From Cryphonectria parasitica EP155 (taxonomy: Eukaryota; Ascomycota; Sordariomycetes; Diaporthales; Cryphonectriaceae), in contig NW_024468909.1 in assembly GCF_011745365.1 (NCBI RefSeq), forward strand, positions 3,906,001-3,970,000: 64,000 nucleotides of DNA, written 5' to 3'. Below are positions 1 to 10,166 of this stretch, one piece after another. The notes below the pieces were generated by a model. The model searched no databases. It worked only from the letters and a program-made list of their open reading frames with translations, and had not been told where the DNA came from. Each line of letters begins with the position of its first letter. Within the stretch, counting starts at the first letter, position 1. A program made the position numbers and the translations under genes.

Positions 1-498
1 CTCGGCTACACCGGCATCGATGCCAGCCTGTCGTCCCAGTTCACCACCGTCGGCAAGCTGGTCATCATTGCGATGCAAATTCGTGGTCGCCACCGTGGCC
101 TGCCTTATGGTCTTGATCGCGCTGTACTGCTGCCGTCCGAGTCCCGCTACCTGAAGGAGGCCGAGGAGCCGGTGCTGCCCAAGACGAGGACGCTACCGCG
201 GCGCAACTCGGCCGTCTCGGTCGGGACGGATGCGAGAAGCTTGAGCCGCAGGCGCAGCAGGAGCGCCGGCGGAGAGAACCGCGTCGACCGTGTCAACAGC
301 AACCTTCTCACGTCGTTACTGCACCCCGGTCCTGCGTTGCCCCAGTCACCGAGGAGGCCCATGAGTGGTCATGCCACAGGGGACGAGGGCCATGATGACC
401 CCGGCTTTGAGAATTTCCGGAGTATCCCGAGGAGGTCAGACACGTACTCGCTCTCGAGAAGGTCCGAGTATAATACAAGAGGGAGGGAAGAGGTCTAG
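1..498 (+). CDS. TRK1: TRK-type potassium transporter, C-terminal part (5' partial)
   Basis: The gene enters from the left edge in frame 1, so only the last 165 residues are visible. Residues 1-40 carry the end of the final transporter repeat, including the motifs GKLVIIAM, IRGRHRGLPYGLDRA and LLPSE. These are typical of fungal TRK/HKT potassium uptake proteins of the plasma membrane. The rest is a hydrophilic cytoplasmic tail rich in Arg and Ser (RRNSAVS, SLSRRRSRS, SLSRRSEY) with many possible basophilic-kinase sites; the phosphorylation idea is inference. The frame stops at TAG. It converges with the ribosomal protein gene on the other strand. The family call rests on the short conserved block alone. 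Confidence 0.8.
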   Translation, partial: LGYTGIDASLSSQFTTVGKLVIIAMQIRGRHRGLPYGLDRAVLLPSESRYLKEAEEPVLPKTRTLPRRNSAVSVGTDARSLSRRRSRSAGGENRVDRVNSNLLTSLLHPGPALPQSPRRPMSGHATGDEGHDDPGFENFRSIPRRSDTYSLSRRSEYNTRGREEV

Positions 499-1152
499 TG
501 GATTTTCCCACTGAAATGTTTGAACCCTTTGCCTCTCCCATGTTCCCCATACGGGGTGGGCCATCTATGATTCTCGTTACTATTCTTGGCGCGAAATGGA
601 AAACAGAAAACAATTGCGTATGCATGGGCAGCGGATACAGCGGAATTGGGAAACATGGGACGTAAAAAGGAGGAGTTTTCATGACACTCAGGTCTGAATT
701 ATGTTCGTTCAGCGACATTGGGTCTGGAGTCTTTATTTAATCATTTGGATACCCTTCGGCGGCATAGAAATGTCAATTTTCTTCAGAAGGGGGGCTCTCT
801 TGTGTGTATATATATATATATGTATGTATTGTGGTCTAGGTCTCTCGCTGATGATCACGGCCTAGAATTTAGTAGACTGGTCGGTTTTCATCCCGTACAT
901 ATTACAAGGTCGTCAATATAAATGTATGACTCTTCATCTTGCATATTACGCTTGCTTGCCTTCAGAACTGTGGGCAATGACATTTTGGTAGGTATATCTT
1001 TCTTTCTTTCTTCTGTTTTTGTACATGTACTAGATTCTCAGAGCAGTGTCACCGGGAACATGCAGCTACCACCATCATACTTTCTCTCTTTTTATCCACC
1101 GCCGCCCACATCTTCACAATCCCGAATTGCTCCCCTTTCCACCTAACCTCAC
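499..1152. other. Convergent 3' intergenic region
   Basis: These 654 bases lie between the stop codons of the TRK transporter and the bL19m gene, so they must hold both 3' UTRs. A short TA-rich repeat (alternating T and A with TATG, about 806-826) is present. No coding frame with a recognisable product was seen on either strand. Confidence 0.6.
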
Positions 1153-2034
1153 CTAAAACTCCAGCACCCTCTTCTTCTTGCCCTTCTTCTTACCAGCACT
1201 AGCAAAGACATTCCGGCCTTTCCGCCACTCCCGCACGATATGGTCCACGCTGCCGATATCATGCTTGGGCTTGCGCAGGTAGGTCAGCTTGGCGCGCCTG
1301 GCCCTCTTCTTGGCACGCTTCACGATCTCGATGCCGGTGACGCTCCGGCTGTAGATCTTGAACCACATCTCGACGCCGATCTTGGTCAGCTGGCCGCGCA
1401 GCAGGATGGCGGTCTCGATGCCCCGGCGGCGGATGCCGACCAGCACGCCCGCAAAGGGCTCGGCGGCGCGCTTGCTGGTGACGAGCAGGATGTCGCCGAC
1501 GCGGGCGCTGTCGGGGTTCTGCTTGGAGAAGAGGCGCGTGCGGGTGCCCGAGGGGTCCATCTTCTTGATCTGGTAGGCGTGGTGGGCTTCGATCGGGGAG
1601 GGCGCGGGCCGGAGGATGTGGGGGTGGGTTGGTGTCGGGGCGAGGCCCAGGTGTGGGCGTGCTGTGAGGGGGGTTGTGTACACGGCGAAGGCGGTGCGGA
1701 CCGGGCTGGAGGTTGGGTTGAGGTGGTGGGTCTTGTTGGCGATGGCGTCTGTGGTGTGGTGGAAGATGATCTTGTGTTAGTAGGTAGGAGGGTCTATACT
1801 CTCTCTCTCTCGTTCTCACACACAAACTCTCTCTGTGCGCGTGTGTGTATCTGGATTGTTGGACTGACATAATTTGGGAGCAGGCGTTGGTGGCACTGGA
1901 GGGATATGTTGAGGCTCTTTGAGGATGGCGTTGGCGTAGCCTCTCCTCTGTTGTTGTTGTGATCGTTGTGTTCTGCTCTGACGAAGAATGGTCTTAAGAC
2001 AGCCAAGTGGCCGTCTTAATGATATTGCGCTCAT
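1153..2034 (-). CDS. IMG1: Mitochondrial large-subunit ribosomal protein bL19m
   Basis: This is a structural protein of the mitochondrial 54S ribosomal subunit (Img1 in yeast). The proposed model has two exons: 2034-1869 and 1748-1153, giving 253 residues. The intron opens GTCAGT and ends CCACAG, with a CTAAC branch site upstream, and the join is in phase. Exon 1 begins with a basic, Ser/Gln-rich presequence suited to mitochondrial import. The L19 core lies in exon 2: RVGDILLV, FAGVLVGIRRRGIETAILLRG, KIGVEMWFKIYS, RARRAKLTYLRKPKHDIGSVD, then a lysine-rich tail (GKKKGKKKR). The family identity is firm. The donor is not the commonest consensus, so the exact intron borders are less sure. It is head-to-head with the mitochondrial protein starting at 2355. 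Confidence 0.85.
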
Positions 2035-2354
2035 GACGTGTGTGTATGTGTAGCTGTGGTCTCGCGACCCGCGATGGGATATGGATCAAAATGCTATGAT
2101 CAAAGTCGATGGAAGCTCAAATTCTTGGAGACGATTGAGAGACGTCGAGCAGGGGTTGTCGGATTGACAAGTCATGATTGGTTCAATTCCATTACCAGAC
2201 CGAGGGGCCCCACCTGCGGCAGAACGGCGTCCTCTTTCTCGGCAGGCACTTTGCACCTGCAACTTTTTGAGTCCACTGCGTGATTGGAGACGCCGAGCTT
2301 CTTTCTTTTCCACGGCCTGGTTTGCATTTCAAACCACACACACACACAGCAGGC
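2035..2354. promoter_or_regulatory. Shared divergent promoter of two mitochondrial-protein genes
   Basis: Only 320 bases separate the start codons of bL19m (-) and the next gene (+), so both promoters and 5' UTRs must lie here. A short CA repeat sits at 2336-2348, just ahead of the plus-strand ATG. No specific factor site was identified. Confidence 0.5.
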
Positions 2355-3660
2355 ATGTCAATTAATACAATACGGCCGGCCCTCAAGGCTGGCCGTTCTC
2401 TGGTGGACGCGTCGATTAGGTCAACAGCGCCTGCACAGGCAAGATGTTTCTCTGCCACAGCAGCCCAAGGTGAGCAGAGCAGAAAAAAAGCAGTTCTTCC
2501 TTCGACCTGGTCCCTCAGACAACATCATGATATGACTAAAGGAATAGAAATGCTGACACAAAAGGGTGACAGGCAGCATAATAACCTTCAGCAGATCCTC
2601 CAACGAAGACCTCGACAAGATCCTCAAGGAGCTCACCCACAAGATCATCCTGCCCTCGTACCTCTCCGTCCCGCAGCGCAAGAAGCTCTTCCGCTCGCGC
2701 TGGAAACACAAGCTGGAGCAGGACCCCATCGAGATCGAGCTCGACGACCAGCGCATCCGCCTACGCCACATCGACTCGGCCGGCGGCGCTGTGCCCGCCG
2801 CCCGCCGCATGCTGTACCAGGCCATGGACAACATGCGCACCACCAACGACTGGCAGAAGCTGCCCGGCCTGCTCGAGGCCCTCTGGTTCAACGCGAACCG
2901 TAGATTCCTGCCGTCGGACTGGCCCAAGATCGTGAGGAAAGCAGGGCAGGCAGGGCACATGGGCCCTGTGTTCGAGGCCATGAAGAACCCGGGGCGCACA
3001 GGCCTGAAGCTGGACTCGTCCGAGACGGTGCAGGAGGTCATGACCGCCGTGGTCTGGCAGGCTGCGAGCGAGGGCTGGACGGCCGGGGCAACCGAGAGGG
3101 CGTACAGGAACGCGGAGAGGGTGATACAGTTCCTGGCGGAGGAGGGCCACCAGCTGCAGGGACAGGCGAAGACGACATTTGAGAAGACGGACCGGTTCCC
3201 GCTACGGAAGGACCCTCAGGTCCTGGCGACACCTTTGTTGCTGGCGGCAGCGATGGTGGTCAAGCATGGAAAGGACGGGGAGCACATGAAGAGGCTGCGC
3301 GTCTACGCGCAGATTGTACTGGAGCAGTGGCCTGAGAACAAGGGGCTTCTGGAGCTGCATCCGCATGAGGCATACGTCGACCCCGAAGGGATGGCGTACC
3401 TGATGGAGAGGAACAGATTCCTGACGGTCGCTGCACCGATCCTGAGGGGGTTTGACCTGGCTGTCGAGGCTCTGGGCGCCGACGAGATGGGACAGGAGCT
3501 CAAGTCGCGGAGGAACGCAGTGAGCGCAGAAGTCCATGACGCCCTTGCGGCGGTTGAGAAGGGCAAGCGCGGGGCGACCATGTACGAGAAGTGCTTTGCT
3601 GAGCCTCAGGTCCAAAAGACAAAGAAGGCGGCGGCAGCAGCAGCAGAAACAGCAGCATAA
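2355..3660 (+). CDS. Unrecognised protein with likely mitochondrial presequence
   Basis: Two exons are proposed: 2355-2469 and 2573-3660, giving 400 residues. The donor is GTGAGC and the acceptor ACAG, with a CTGAC branch about 15 nt before it, and the phase is conserved. The first 37 residues are Arg/Ala/Ser-rich and end in RCFSATAAQ, a classic mitochondrial targeting pattern. The body is mostly helical and soluble, with blocks such as PSYLSVPQRKKLFRSRWK, RRMLYQAMDNMRTTNDWQ and MKNPGRTGLKLD. It ends in Lys/Ala runs. I do not recognise the family. The helical repeats loosely suggest an RNA-binding or ribosome-associated mitochondrial protein. The divergent bL19m partner is compatible with that, but it is inference only. 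Its stop lies just 74 bases from the stop of the convergent cysteine synthase gene. Confidence 0.7.
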
Positions 3661-3734
3661 GTGCCATGAAAATTCAATGTGCTGCTGTTAATTACAGTGA
3701 TTCAATTGTATTTTATTATATTCGCCTGCTCTTC

Positions 3735-5064
3735 TCATGGAAGAACAATGTACCTGTGCAGGCTCTCCGGTATGGCGTCTATGAGCTTCTTCTCCGTCAG
3801 CCACTTGCGCGAGAACAGGCGGTCGGCATATCTATACGCGCCGTCACACAGCATGGTGACGACCGTGTGTCCCGGTCCCATCTTCTCGGCAACTTCCTTG
3901 GCCGCGACGACATTGAGCGTGGAGCTGGCGCCCAGGTAGAGGCCCTCCTCGTCCAGACACCTGTACACCATCTCGATGGTCTTCTCGTCCGAGATGTGCA
4001 GCGAGTCATCCACCAGGTCAAGGTCAGGCTTCAGGTTGTCCGTGATGCGACCCTGCCCGATGCCCTCGGTGATGCTCGACCCCGTCCTGTCAATCAGCTT
4101 GCCGCCGGACTGCACGTACGAGTGCAGCACGCTCCCCGGCGGGTCCGCGAGAAACGACTTGACCCGCCCGCCGCTGATCTCCTTCAGATACCTCGTCGTG
4201 CCGGCCAGCGTGCCGGCGGTGCCCGTGGCGCAGGTAAAGGCATCGACCTTGCCCTTTGTCTGCGCCCAGATCTCCGGGCCCGTGGTCTCGATGTGCGCCT
4301 GCCTGTTGGCCGTGTTGTCGAACTGGTTCGTCCACACGGCGTTGCCCGTGCCCAGGCGCTCCGCGTGCCGGCGCGCCTGGTGGTTGTAGTTCTCCGGGTT
4401 GTCAAAGGCCACGGCGGGGACGGGGTACACCTCGGCGCCCAGGAGCCGCAGCAGGTCGATCTTGCCCTGCGACTGCGTGTTGGGCATGTAGATGACCAGC
4501 TTGTAGCCCAGCGACCTGCACACGTGCGCCAGGCCGATGCCCGTGTTGCCTGCTGTGCCCTCCACCACGGTGCCGCCCGGGTTCAGGAGGCCCTTTCGCT
4601 CGGCGTCGCGTACCACGTAGAGCGCTGCGCGGTCCTTGACGCTGCCGCCTGGGTTCATGAACTCGGCCTTGCCTAGGACCTCACAGCCTGTCTGCTCGGA
4701 GATGGTGTTGAGGCGGATGAGGGGGGTGTTGCCGATGGCTGGAGCGAAAAAAAAAAGAAAGAAAGAACAGTCAAGTCAGCATGGCTGTTTTTTCTTCTTC
4801 TTCTTCTTCTTCTTCTTCTTCTTCTTCTTCTTCTTCTTCTTCTTCTTCTTCTTCTTCTTCTTCTTCTTCTTCTTCTTCTTCTTCTTCTTCTTCTTTCTTT
4901 TCATAAACATTGCGGAGTAGTAGATGTTGGCCTTAGAGAGAGCCATCTTGCTTACCTCCTGTCAGGCCCCTCGCAATGCCTTGCGCCTGGGCGATGCCCA
5001 TATAAGGCGTCTCGGCCAGGCGGCGTGCGCTGCTCGCGAACGAGCGGACCGTCTGGCGTATCAT
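3735..5064 (-). CDS. cysB: Cysteine synthase (O-acetylserine sulfhydrylase), mitochondrial type
   Basis: This PLP enzyme makes L-cysteine from O-acetylserine and sulfide. Two exons are proposed, 5064-4956 and 4738-3735, giving 370 residues. The donor is GTAAGC, the acceptor CCAG, and the phase-1 join reads [14 protein letters not shown]. The first 20 residues ([15 protein letters not shown]) look like a mitochondrial presequence. Conserved parts are NTPLIRL (40-46), the PLP lysine in [10 protein letters not shown] (Lys71), GTAGNTGIG for the phosphate/substrate loop, and GIGQGRI. The C-terminal region ([23 protein letters not shown]) matches the fungal CysB branch. The frame is intact. The 217-nt intron is filled largely by a GAA (transcript sense) repeat, which is unusual. 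Confidence 0.9.
4792..4893 (+). repeat. (TTC)34 microsatellite inside the cysteine synthase intron
   Basis: There are thirty-four uninterrupted TTC units on the plus strand, read as GAA in the cysteine synthase transcript. The tract is flanked by T-rich sequence and, at 4746-4767, an A/GAAA stretch. It occupies nearly half of the 217-nt intron. Confidence 0.97.
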
Positions 5065-5891
5065 CTTGACGGCTTCTGTTGGAGGAGGACGGCTCCAACT
5101 ATGTCGCACCCTTTTCTGTTCCTTTTTTCGTCGGTCACGGCTCTCCGTGGGAAGGGGGTGGCGATGTGTTATTGTGGAAGGAAAATGTTTCTTTTTGAGG
5201 GCATTTGCGATCAAGAGCCACCGCGTGGGGCCGAAAGCGGCGCCGGATCACATCATCAATAGCCGATGTACTATGGTACGTAGGGTGTACGCTCAGTGGG
5301 TACCCTGGCAAGCCTAACAAGCCTGGACACTGCTAATGCAAGGCAGATGATATTACTAATCAATATATTCTCGACGTCCTTCCTTGCTTGTTGAAGACTG
5401 ATCAATCAATCCCTTGTCTTGACCTTTAACCTCTCTGCTTTTACTTCACTACCTCTTCTTTTTGCAAACTGGAGGCCTTTCTGCATTGACATGCTTGCTT
5501 AACCAGATCTCGATTCTCTTGTTCTCCTTAGCACAGTTCCCATGACGGGAACTTGTTATCGTTTCCATTCTTTGGCGGGCCAGTCTGGCTCAGTCACATT
5601 GAATGAGCTTTGTCCCATTGAGCAATAATAGACCTCTTTCCCTAAAGACGAGTGACTATAAATATGTCACAATGTCAATGTCTTCTGCGAACAAAGACAG
5701 AGAGATAACCCCTTTTCCCAAACGTTAAATAGAGACTTGTTTGCTCGTCCTTTTCCAGTCTCAATCTCACAATGGCTTGTCTTCAATCACATTTCACAGT
5801 TTCACATGGACCCAGTCCGACACACTCGAACGGCAAATGATATAGCAAAAGGCACCATCGGTTGCTTAACGTATGAAAGAAAGATTTAATT
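5065..5891. other. Divergent intergenic region without a recognised gene
   Basis: The region between the starts of the cysteine synthase (-) and SET protein (+) genes must contain both promoters. Pyrimidine-rich stretches occur around 5395-5475. Small frames on both strands show no recognisable product. Confidence 0.5.
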
Positions 5892-7289
5892 ATGACAAAA
5901 CAGGTTCCTGAAGAGTCCACGGCGCCTGGACTTCTCTTCCAGTGGCGAGATGAGCATGGCAATCTGCAGCCACTTGGCTCCGGGTACGACATTCTGCCCG
6001 TAAAGATCTCTGAGTATCTCGCCTCCCGGCAGGACTGGGCCGGCAGTTCTTCACCAACAGTTGAGGGACTTTTGGCCAGAAACTCGCTTTCAATGCACTG
6101 CAGGGTCTGTCACCGGCGTGATGATGCTTGCCCCGGACAGCCCTGCGTCGACGAGTTTCGCCGCACCGTCAGCATCCCCGCCGAAGAGATGGTTGAGATC
6201 CGTGATGCCGGGATCATGGGAATGGGTGCCTTTGCCAAGGTCGCCATCCCAAAAGGCACACCGCTGGGTGAGTATCTTGGTGAGTTGCTTCCCGCGAACC
6301 TCAGCCTCAAGGACGATCTCTTTAGCTTCAGCATTTCCGACCGGGTTCAGTGCACAGCGATGCAGTTTGGTAACTGGGCGGTAAGTAATGATTGATATGC
6401 CTCCTTCCCCCAACAAATGAAGCACTGCTTAGTGTCCCTTCTCTCACTTGTGCATATTGGTAAATATCTGTTCATCACTAGCACTCTTATCCCAAATTGT
6501 CGAAAGCATGGAAGCTTTACCTTTTATTCTTCAGAAATTTCCTCTCAGGACAATGCTAACTACGTATTCAACCCTGGACAGCGATTCATGAATCATCACT
6601 GCACGCCAAACGTGTCTACCCGAGCTACAATGTACGGCCGTCGTTATAACGTAGTCTTGTTCCGTGCCGGTCGTGATATTGCGGCAGGTGAGCAGTTGTT
6701 CATATCATATGGAAGCGCATATTTCGCAAACGGAAGAACAATGTGCCTTTGCAATGCACAAGAGTATGCGCACTATCCTCCTAACCAAACGTCTACTATT
6801 GGGTATGCCGGAGATGAGCATATTTGGGCTAGGCCGCAGCAGCGGCGGCCGCCACCACCACCGCAGTGGAACGAGGAAGAGAAGGAGTCAGAGAAGCAAG
6901 AGGACGGTGAAAAAGAGGCGGAGGAGGAGGAAGAGGGGGCGGAGGAGGTGTTGCAGTACCCGGTTCACTTTTCCCAGTGGACGCAGAGCGAGACACAGCA
7001 ACAGCAAGGACGTGACAAAATGCCTGCGGCCGAGGGGCAGGCGGTCGAATCTTCAAAGTCGACCCCAAAGACCTCTCCTGAGACCTCCCTCAGGACCTCC
7101 CGCAAATCCTCTTCCAAGATGAACAAGTCCCCCTCCAACTTACAGGCAATTAAAAGGAAGGAGGTTTTCCCTCCCAGGCACCATATGGTGCTACGATCGC
7201 ACAAGGTGAGCGGCGTCAGGAAGCAGTACCATAAGTACTACAACAGCCGCCTGTCTTATTCCGAAAAGGTAGGTGCTTACCTGATGTGA
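5892..7289 (+). CDS. SET-domain protein (putative lysine methyltransferase)
   Basis: Two exons are proposed: 5892-6380 and 6549-7289, giving 409 residues. The donor is GTAAGT, the acceptor CTCAG, phase 0. A Cys cluster (HCRVCHRRDDACPGQPC, residues 69-85) precedes the SET core. SET motif I is GIMGMGAFA with the following LGEYLGELL (about 108-132). The SAM/pseudoknot signature is RFMNHHCTPN (175-184), a variant of the usual NHSCxPN. The late motif is GEQLFISYG with Tyr217. Residues beyond about 235 are low complexity: a proline run, a Glu-rich acidic stretch, then Ser/Thr/Lys repeats and a basic tail. The substrate cannot be predicted; histone or non-histone lysine is possible. A GTAGGT near 7268 could be another donor, so the extreme C-terminus is uncertain. 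Confidence 0.8.
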
Positions 7290-8641
7290 GTGAGCTTACT
7301 ATAATTACGGTCTGGTTTCAACATCCTGCGCCCATGACAGCTCTGTCTCTGTTGTACGTGACAAAAACAAGCTTGCCGCCCCCTCGTTTCTCTTGGCGAT
7401 CTTCTCAGCGACACTGAAATCATATTAATCATTGCTTTTCCTACGTCTTCAATCCCTTGAAAAGGTATGCTTGAGGGTGGTAATTCACTGCCGACTGCAA
7501 TATAAATGAAGGTCGTTTTGAGGGCAGTCTCGAGAACTGATTCACCTGCAAGCACCAGAGCAACAGGGTTACCGGCAGTTTCGTACTTGCTCTCTTTCTC
7601 TGACCAAATATGCTCTCTCAGCCGGGTCTTAGGTGTCGTCAGCATGATTATCCTGGATGGTGTACCTGGCTGTTGTTTATTTATGGTTCTGACATCTGGT
7701 ACAACAGTGCTGACCTTCCGTATTCTTCGAGATCCTCTACGGCTAATTATCTCACATTACAAATCAGCAAATGAGCTTCGTAGTCTAGGACAGCGCTGTA
7801 ATAGATTGGTTCTTGGTAATGCTACTCATGCTCTTGCATATTGGGATGTATCTATCCAGAGCACGCATGACACATGAGACGATAAGAAAGATTAAGAGTC
7901 AAGAGGGGCAGAAGGGGAAAATAAACACTTACAAATACAATACAGCTTGGAAAATCAGGTCAGCAAAAAGAGGGCATTTTCGACAAGCCGAGGCTGCCAA
8001 TCCCTGCATGCATTCCTGCAACGGTTGGCGCACAGCAATCTCGAGTGGGGATGCCTCGGTCGGTTTCGCGTCGTTATTCCCCAAAAATCTGTAGGTATCT
8101 GTTGTTTCTTGAGAAAATCCGCTCAGGATCACCTTATTCCCCCCTCCCCTTTTCCTCCTTTTCATCCGCGACCCATCAGATAATTGTTCTAGTCCAAGCA
8201 ACACTTCCGAGGTTGAGTGCACAGAGTAGGGAACTAGGGGATTTTTTTTCCCAAGTGGCTTGAAAGAGGGCGCGCGCTTGAACAAGGGTTTATTCGCGGG
8301 AAGGAACATCTTGGTGACGTCGTCTAAGCTTCCGCTCCACGGCGAGAGTCCCACTATTAAGCTAGCTACAGTAGCGACAAGTACATGAGTACTGAAGTAT
8401 GTACCTAGAACATCTCTGATCAGGTCCTTCCTCCACTTTACGTAGGGCATATAAGAACCACAGCAGTCGCCCCTTCCTCAACTGGTTACAATTCTTGCTC
8501 TCTTTGGGCTTGCTCCATCCAATCCTCCTCATTCTACCCCTCCTCCTCCTCCTCCTCATCACCACCACCAAGGGTTTTCATCCTTCCCAATTTTAACAAA
8601 CGACCACCACGCCATACCATCCATCACCCATCATCCACATC
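7290..8641. other. Intergenic region with a CT-rich leader
   Basis: No gene was recognised in this 1.35-kb stretch. The last 140 bases before the epoxide hydrolase start are strongly pyrimidine-rich (repeated CTCCTC around 8543-8558, then CATCAC-type sequence), as in many fungal 5' leaders. Small frames on both strands lack family features. Confidence 0.5.
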
Positions 8642-9664
8642 ATGCCCGTCGACAAGCTCAAGCCAAATGACCCGCGGGTCCAGTCCGCCACGGCCAACCT
8701 GCGCGGAAGGACATACCACTATCTCCACGGTAAGCCCTCAGGCACCATCAAGGGCACCGTCCTGCTCGTCCACGGCTGGCCCGACCTCTCCTTTGGTTGG
8801 CGCCACCAGGTGCCCCTGCTGCTCTCCCTCGGCCTCGAGGTGATCGTGCCCGACTGTCTCGGCTACGGCGGCACCGATGCACCCCAGGATCTGGCCCTGT
8901 ACAGTCTCAAGTCCGTCTGCGACGACTTCGCCGAGCTCGTGCGGCAGATCTGCGGGCCCGACGGCCAGATCATCCTCGGCGGCCACGACTGGGGCGGCAT
9001 GTTGGTCTGGCGTTTCGCCCTGTGGCACCCGGAGCTGCTCAAGGGCGTCTTCAGCATCTGCACCCCTTATGTGCCCCCTTCCCCCGTCTTCATCGACATC
9101 CCAGACATGATCAAGAGGCTGCCCAACTTTTCATACCAGGCGCAGCTCGCCGGGCCCGACGTGGAGCGCGAGATCGGCAGCGACCCGGACAAGATCCGCG
9201 GCTGGCTCAAGGGTATGTATGGTGCGCAGGGCCCCGCGGGCGAGCACGTCTTCTCGGTAGAAAAGGGCGTGTTCTTTGAGAACATTGACAAGATGGGCGA
9301 CTGCCCCCTGCTGAACGCTGAGGAGGTCGACTTCTACGTGCAGCAGTACGCGAGGAACGGCGTCCGGGGCCCGCTGAACTGGTACCGCACGCGCAAGATC
9401 AACTACGAGGAAGAGCTGGCGCTGCTCAAGGACGGGCAGCAGCCCAAGATCAAGATCCCATCCCTGATGGTCACTGCGGCTCAGGACGCTGCGCTGCTGC
9501 CGTCCATGGCGGCGGGTATGGACGCTTTCTTTGAGAACCTGACGAAGGCTTCGGTCGACGGGACGCACTGGGCGCTGTGGGCGCCGTGGGCGGAGCAGAC
9601 GAATGGGAAAATTGAGAAGTTTGTTCAGGATCTGCTGAGTGGTTCGGCCAAGGCGTCGATTTGA
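8642..9664 (+). CDS. Epoxide-hydrolase-like alpha/beta hydrolase
   Basis: A single exon encodes 340 residues. The fold signature is complete. The oxyanion motif HGWP is at residues 44-47. The nucleophile is Asp116 in GGHDWGG. A likely acid is Asp282 in AAQDAALLP, and the base His309 lies in DGTHWALW. Tyr residues in LNWYRTRKINYE fit the cap-domain tyrosines that activate the epoxide oxygen. The Asp nucleophile separates it from esterases, which use Ser. It has no signal peptide and probably acts in the cytosol, hydrolysing an epoxide to a diol. The natural substrate is unknown. Coding GC is high compared with the flanks. No biosynthetic partner lies next to it. Confidence 0.88.
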   Translation: MPVDKLKPNDPRVQSATANLRGRTYHYLHGKPSGTIKGTVLLVHGWPDLSFGWRHQVPLLLSLGLEVIVPDCLGYGGTDAPQDLALYSLKSVCDDFAELVRQICGPDGQIILGGHDWGGMLVWRFALWHPELLKGVFSICTPYVPPSPVFIDIPDMIKRLPNFSYQAQLAGPDVEREIGSDPDKIRGWLKGMYGAQGPAGEHVFSVEKGVFFENIDKMGDCPLLNAEEVDFYVQQYARNGVRGPLNWYRTRKINYEEELALLKDGQQPKIKIPSLMVTAAQDAALLPSMAAGMDAFFENLTKASVDGTHWALWAPWAEQTNGKIEKFVQDLLSGSAKASI

Positions 9665-9919
9665 GAAAGTCTTTCCCCTCCGAGGATAAGATCTCATACA
9701 TAGTTATGCATGTGTATTTCTCATCAAGGGATGTGGTAGGAGACTTGGTCCATCAAAAACCCAAGTAGAGGTAGCCGCCTCCACTACCATCACCATCGTC
9801 ACATGAAGATGTCGTCAAATCATGGATCCAAAGTTCATGCTACATAAGTACTCTCCTCTAGTGCTGATATCAACTTCGTTGTAAATGAAAATTCCCATCT
9901 TATCAGTCACTATAAGGCG

Positions 9920-9954
<35 letters not shown>

Positions 9955-10166
9955 CCCCCCCCCCCCAAAAAAAACCAGCTTCAGATCCCTATAGAGAGCT
10001 CTCAACAGTGTTGTGTCTATAAATTTTGACCAGTATGCCTTGGATTCACTCCTCTTATGGAGATCATTATGAAAAATTCCAGGGTTGCACCACCACTAAC
10101 GCCGAGATCCTGCAACACAGGACGGGAACCTTTTCAACCCATTGGCCCAACCCTTGTGAATCCTGC
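9665..10166. other. Convergent 3' region between hydrolase and CRIPT genes
   Basis: This stretch holds the 3' ends of both genes and an unusual compound homopolymer tract (described separately). No coding frame was recognised. Confidence 0.5.
9924..9974. repeat. Compound homopolymer tract T26-A4-C13-A8
   Basis: There are twenty-six T, four A, thirteen C and eight A in immediate succession. It lies in the convergent spacer between two genes. The minus strand therefore reads as a G run and a T4, then a long A run. It could be slippage-grown homopolymers, a decayed poly(A)-tailed insertion, or a sequencing/assembly artefact. Confidence 0.9.

Noticed and set aside
1240..1872. 210-codon plus-strand frame over the bL19m gene
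   Set aside because: Antisense shadow; the minus strand encodes the conserved L19 core.
3666..4676. 336-codon plus-strand frame over the cysteine synthase gene
   Set aside because: It is antisense to an intact, well-conserved enzyme and has no recognisable domain.
7929..8450. 173-codon minus-strand frame
   Set aside because: No domain, and it overlaps the promoter and leader of the epoxide hydrolase gene; likely chance.
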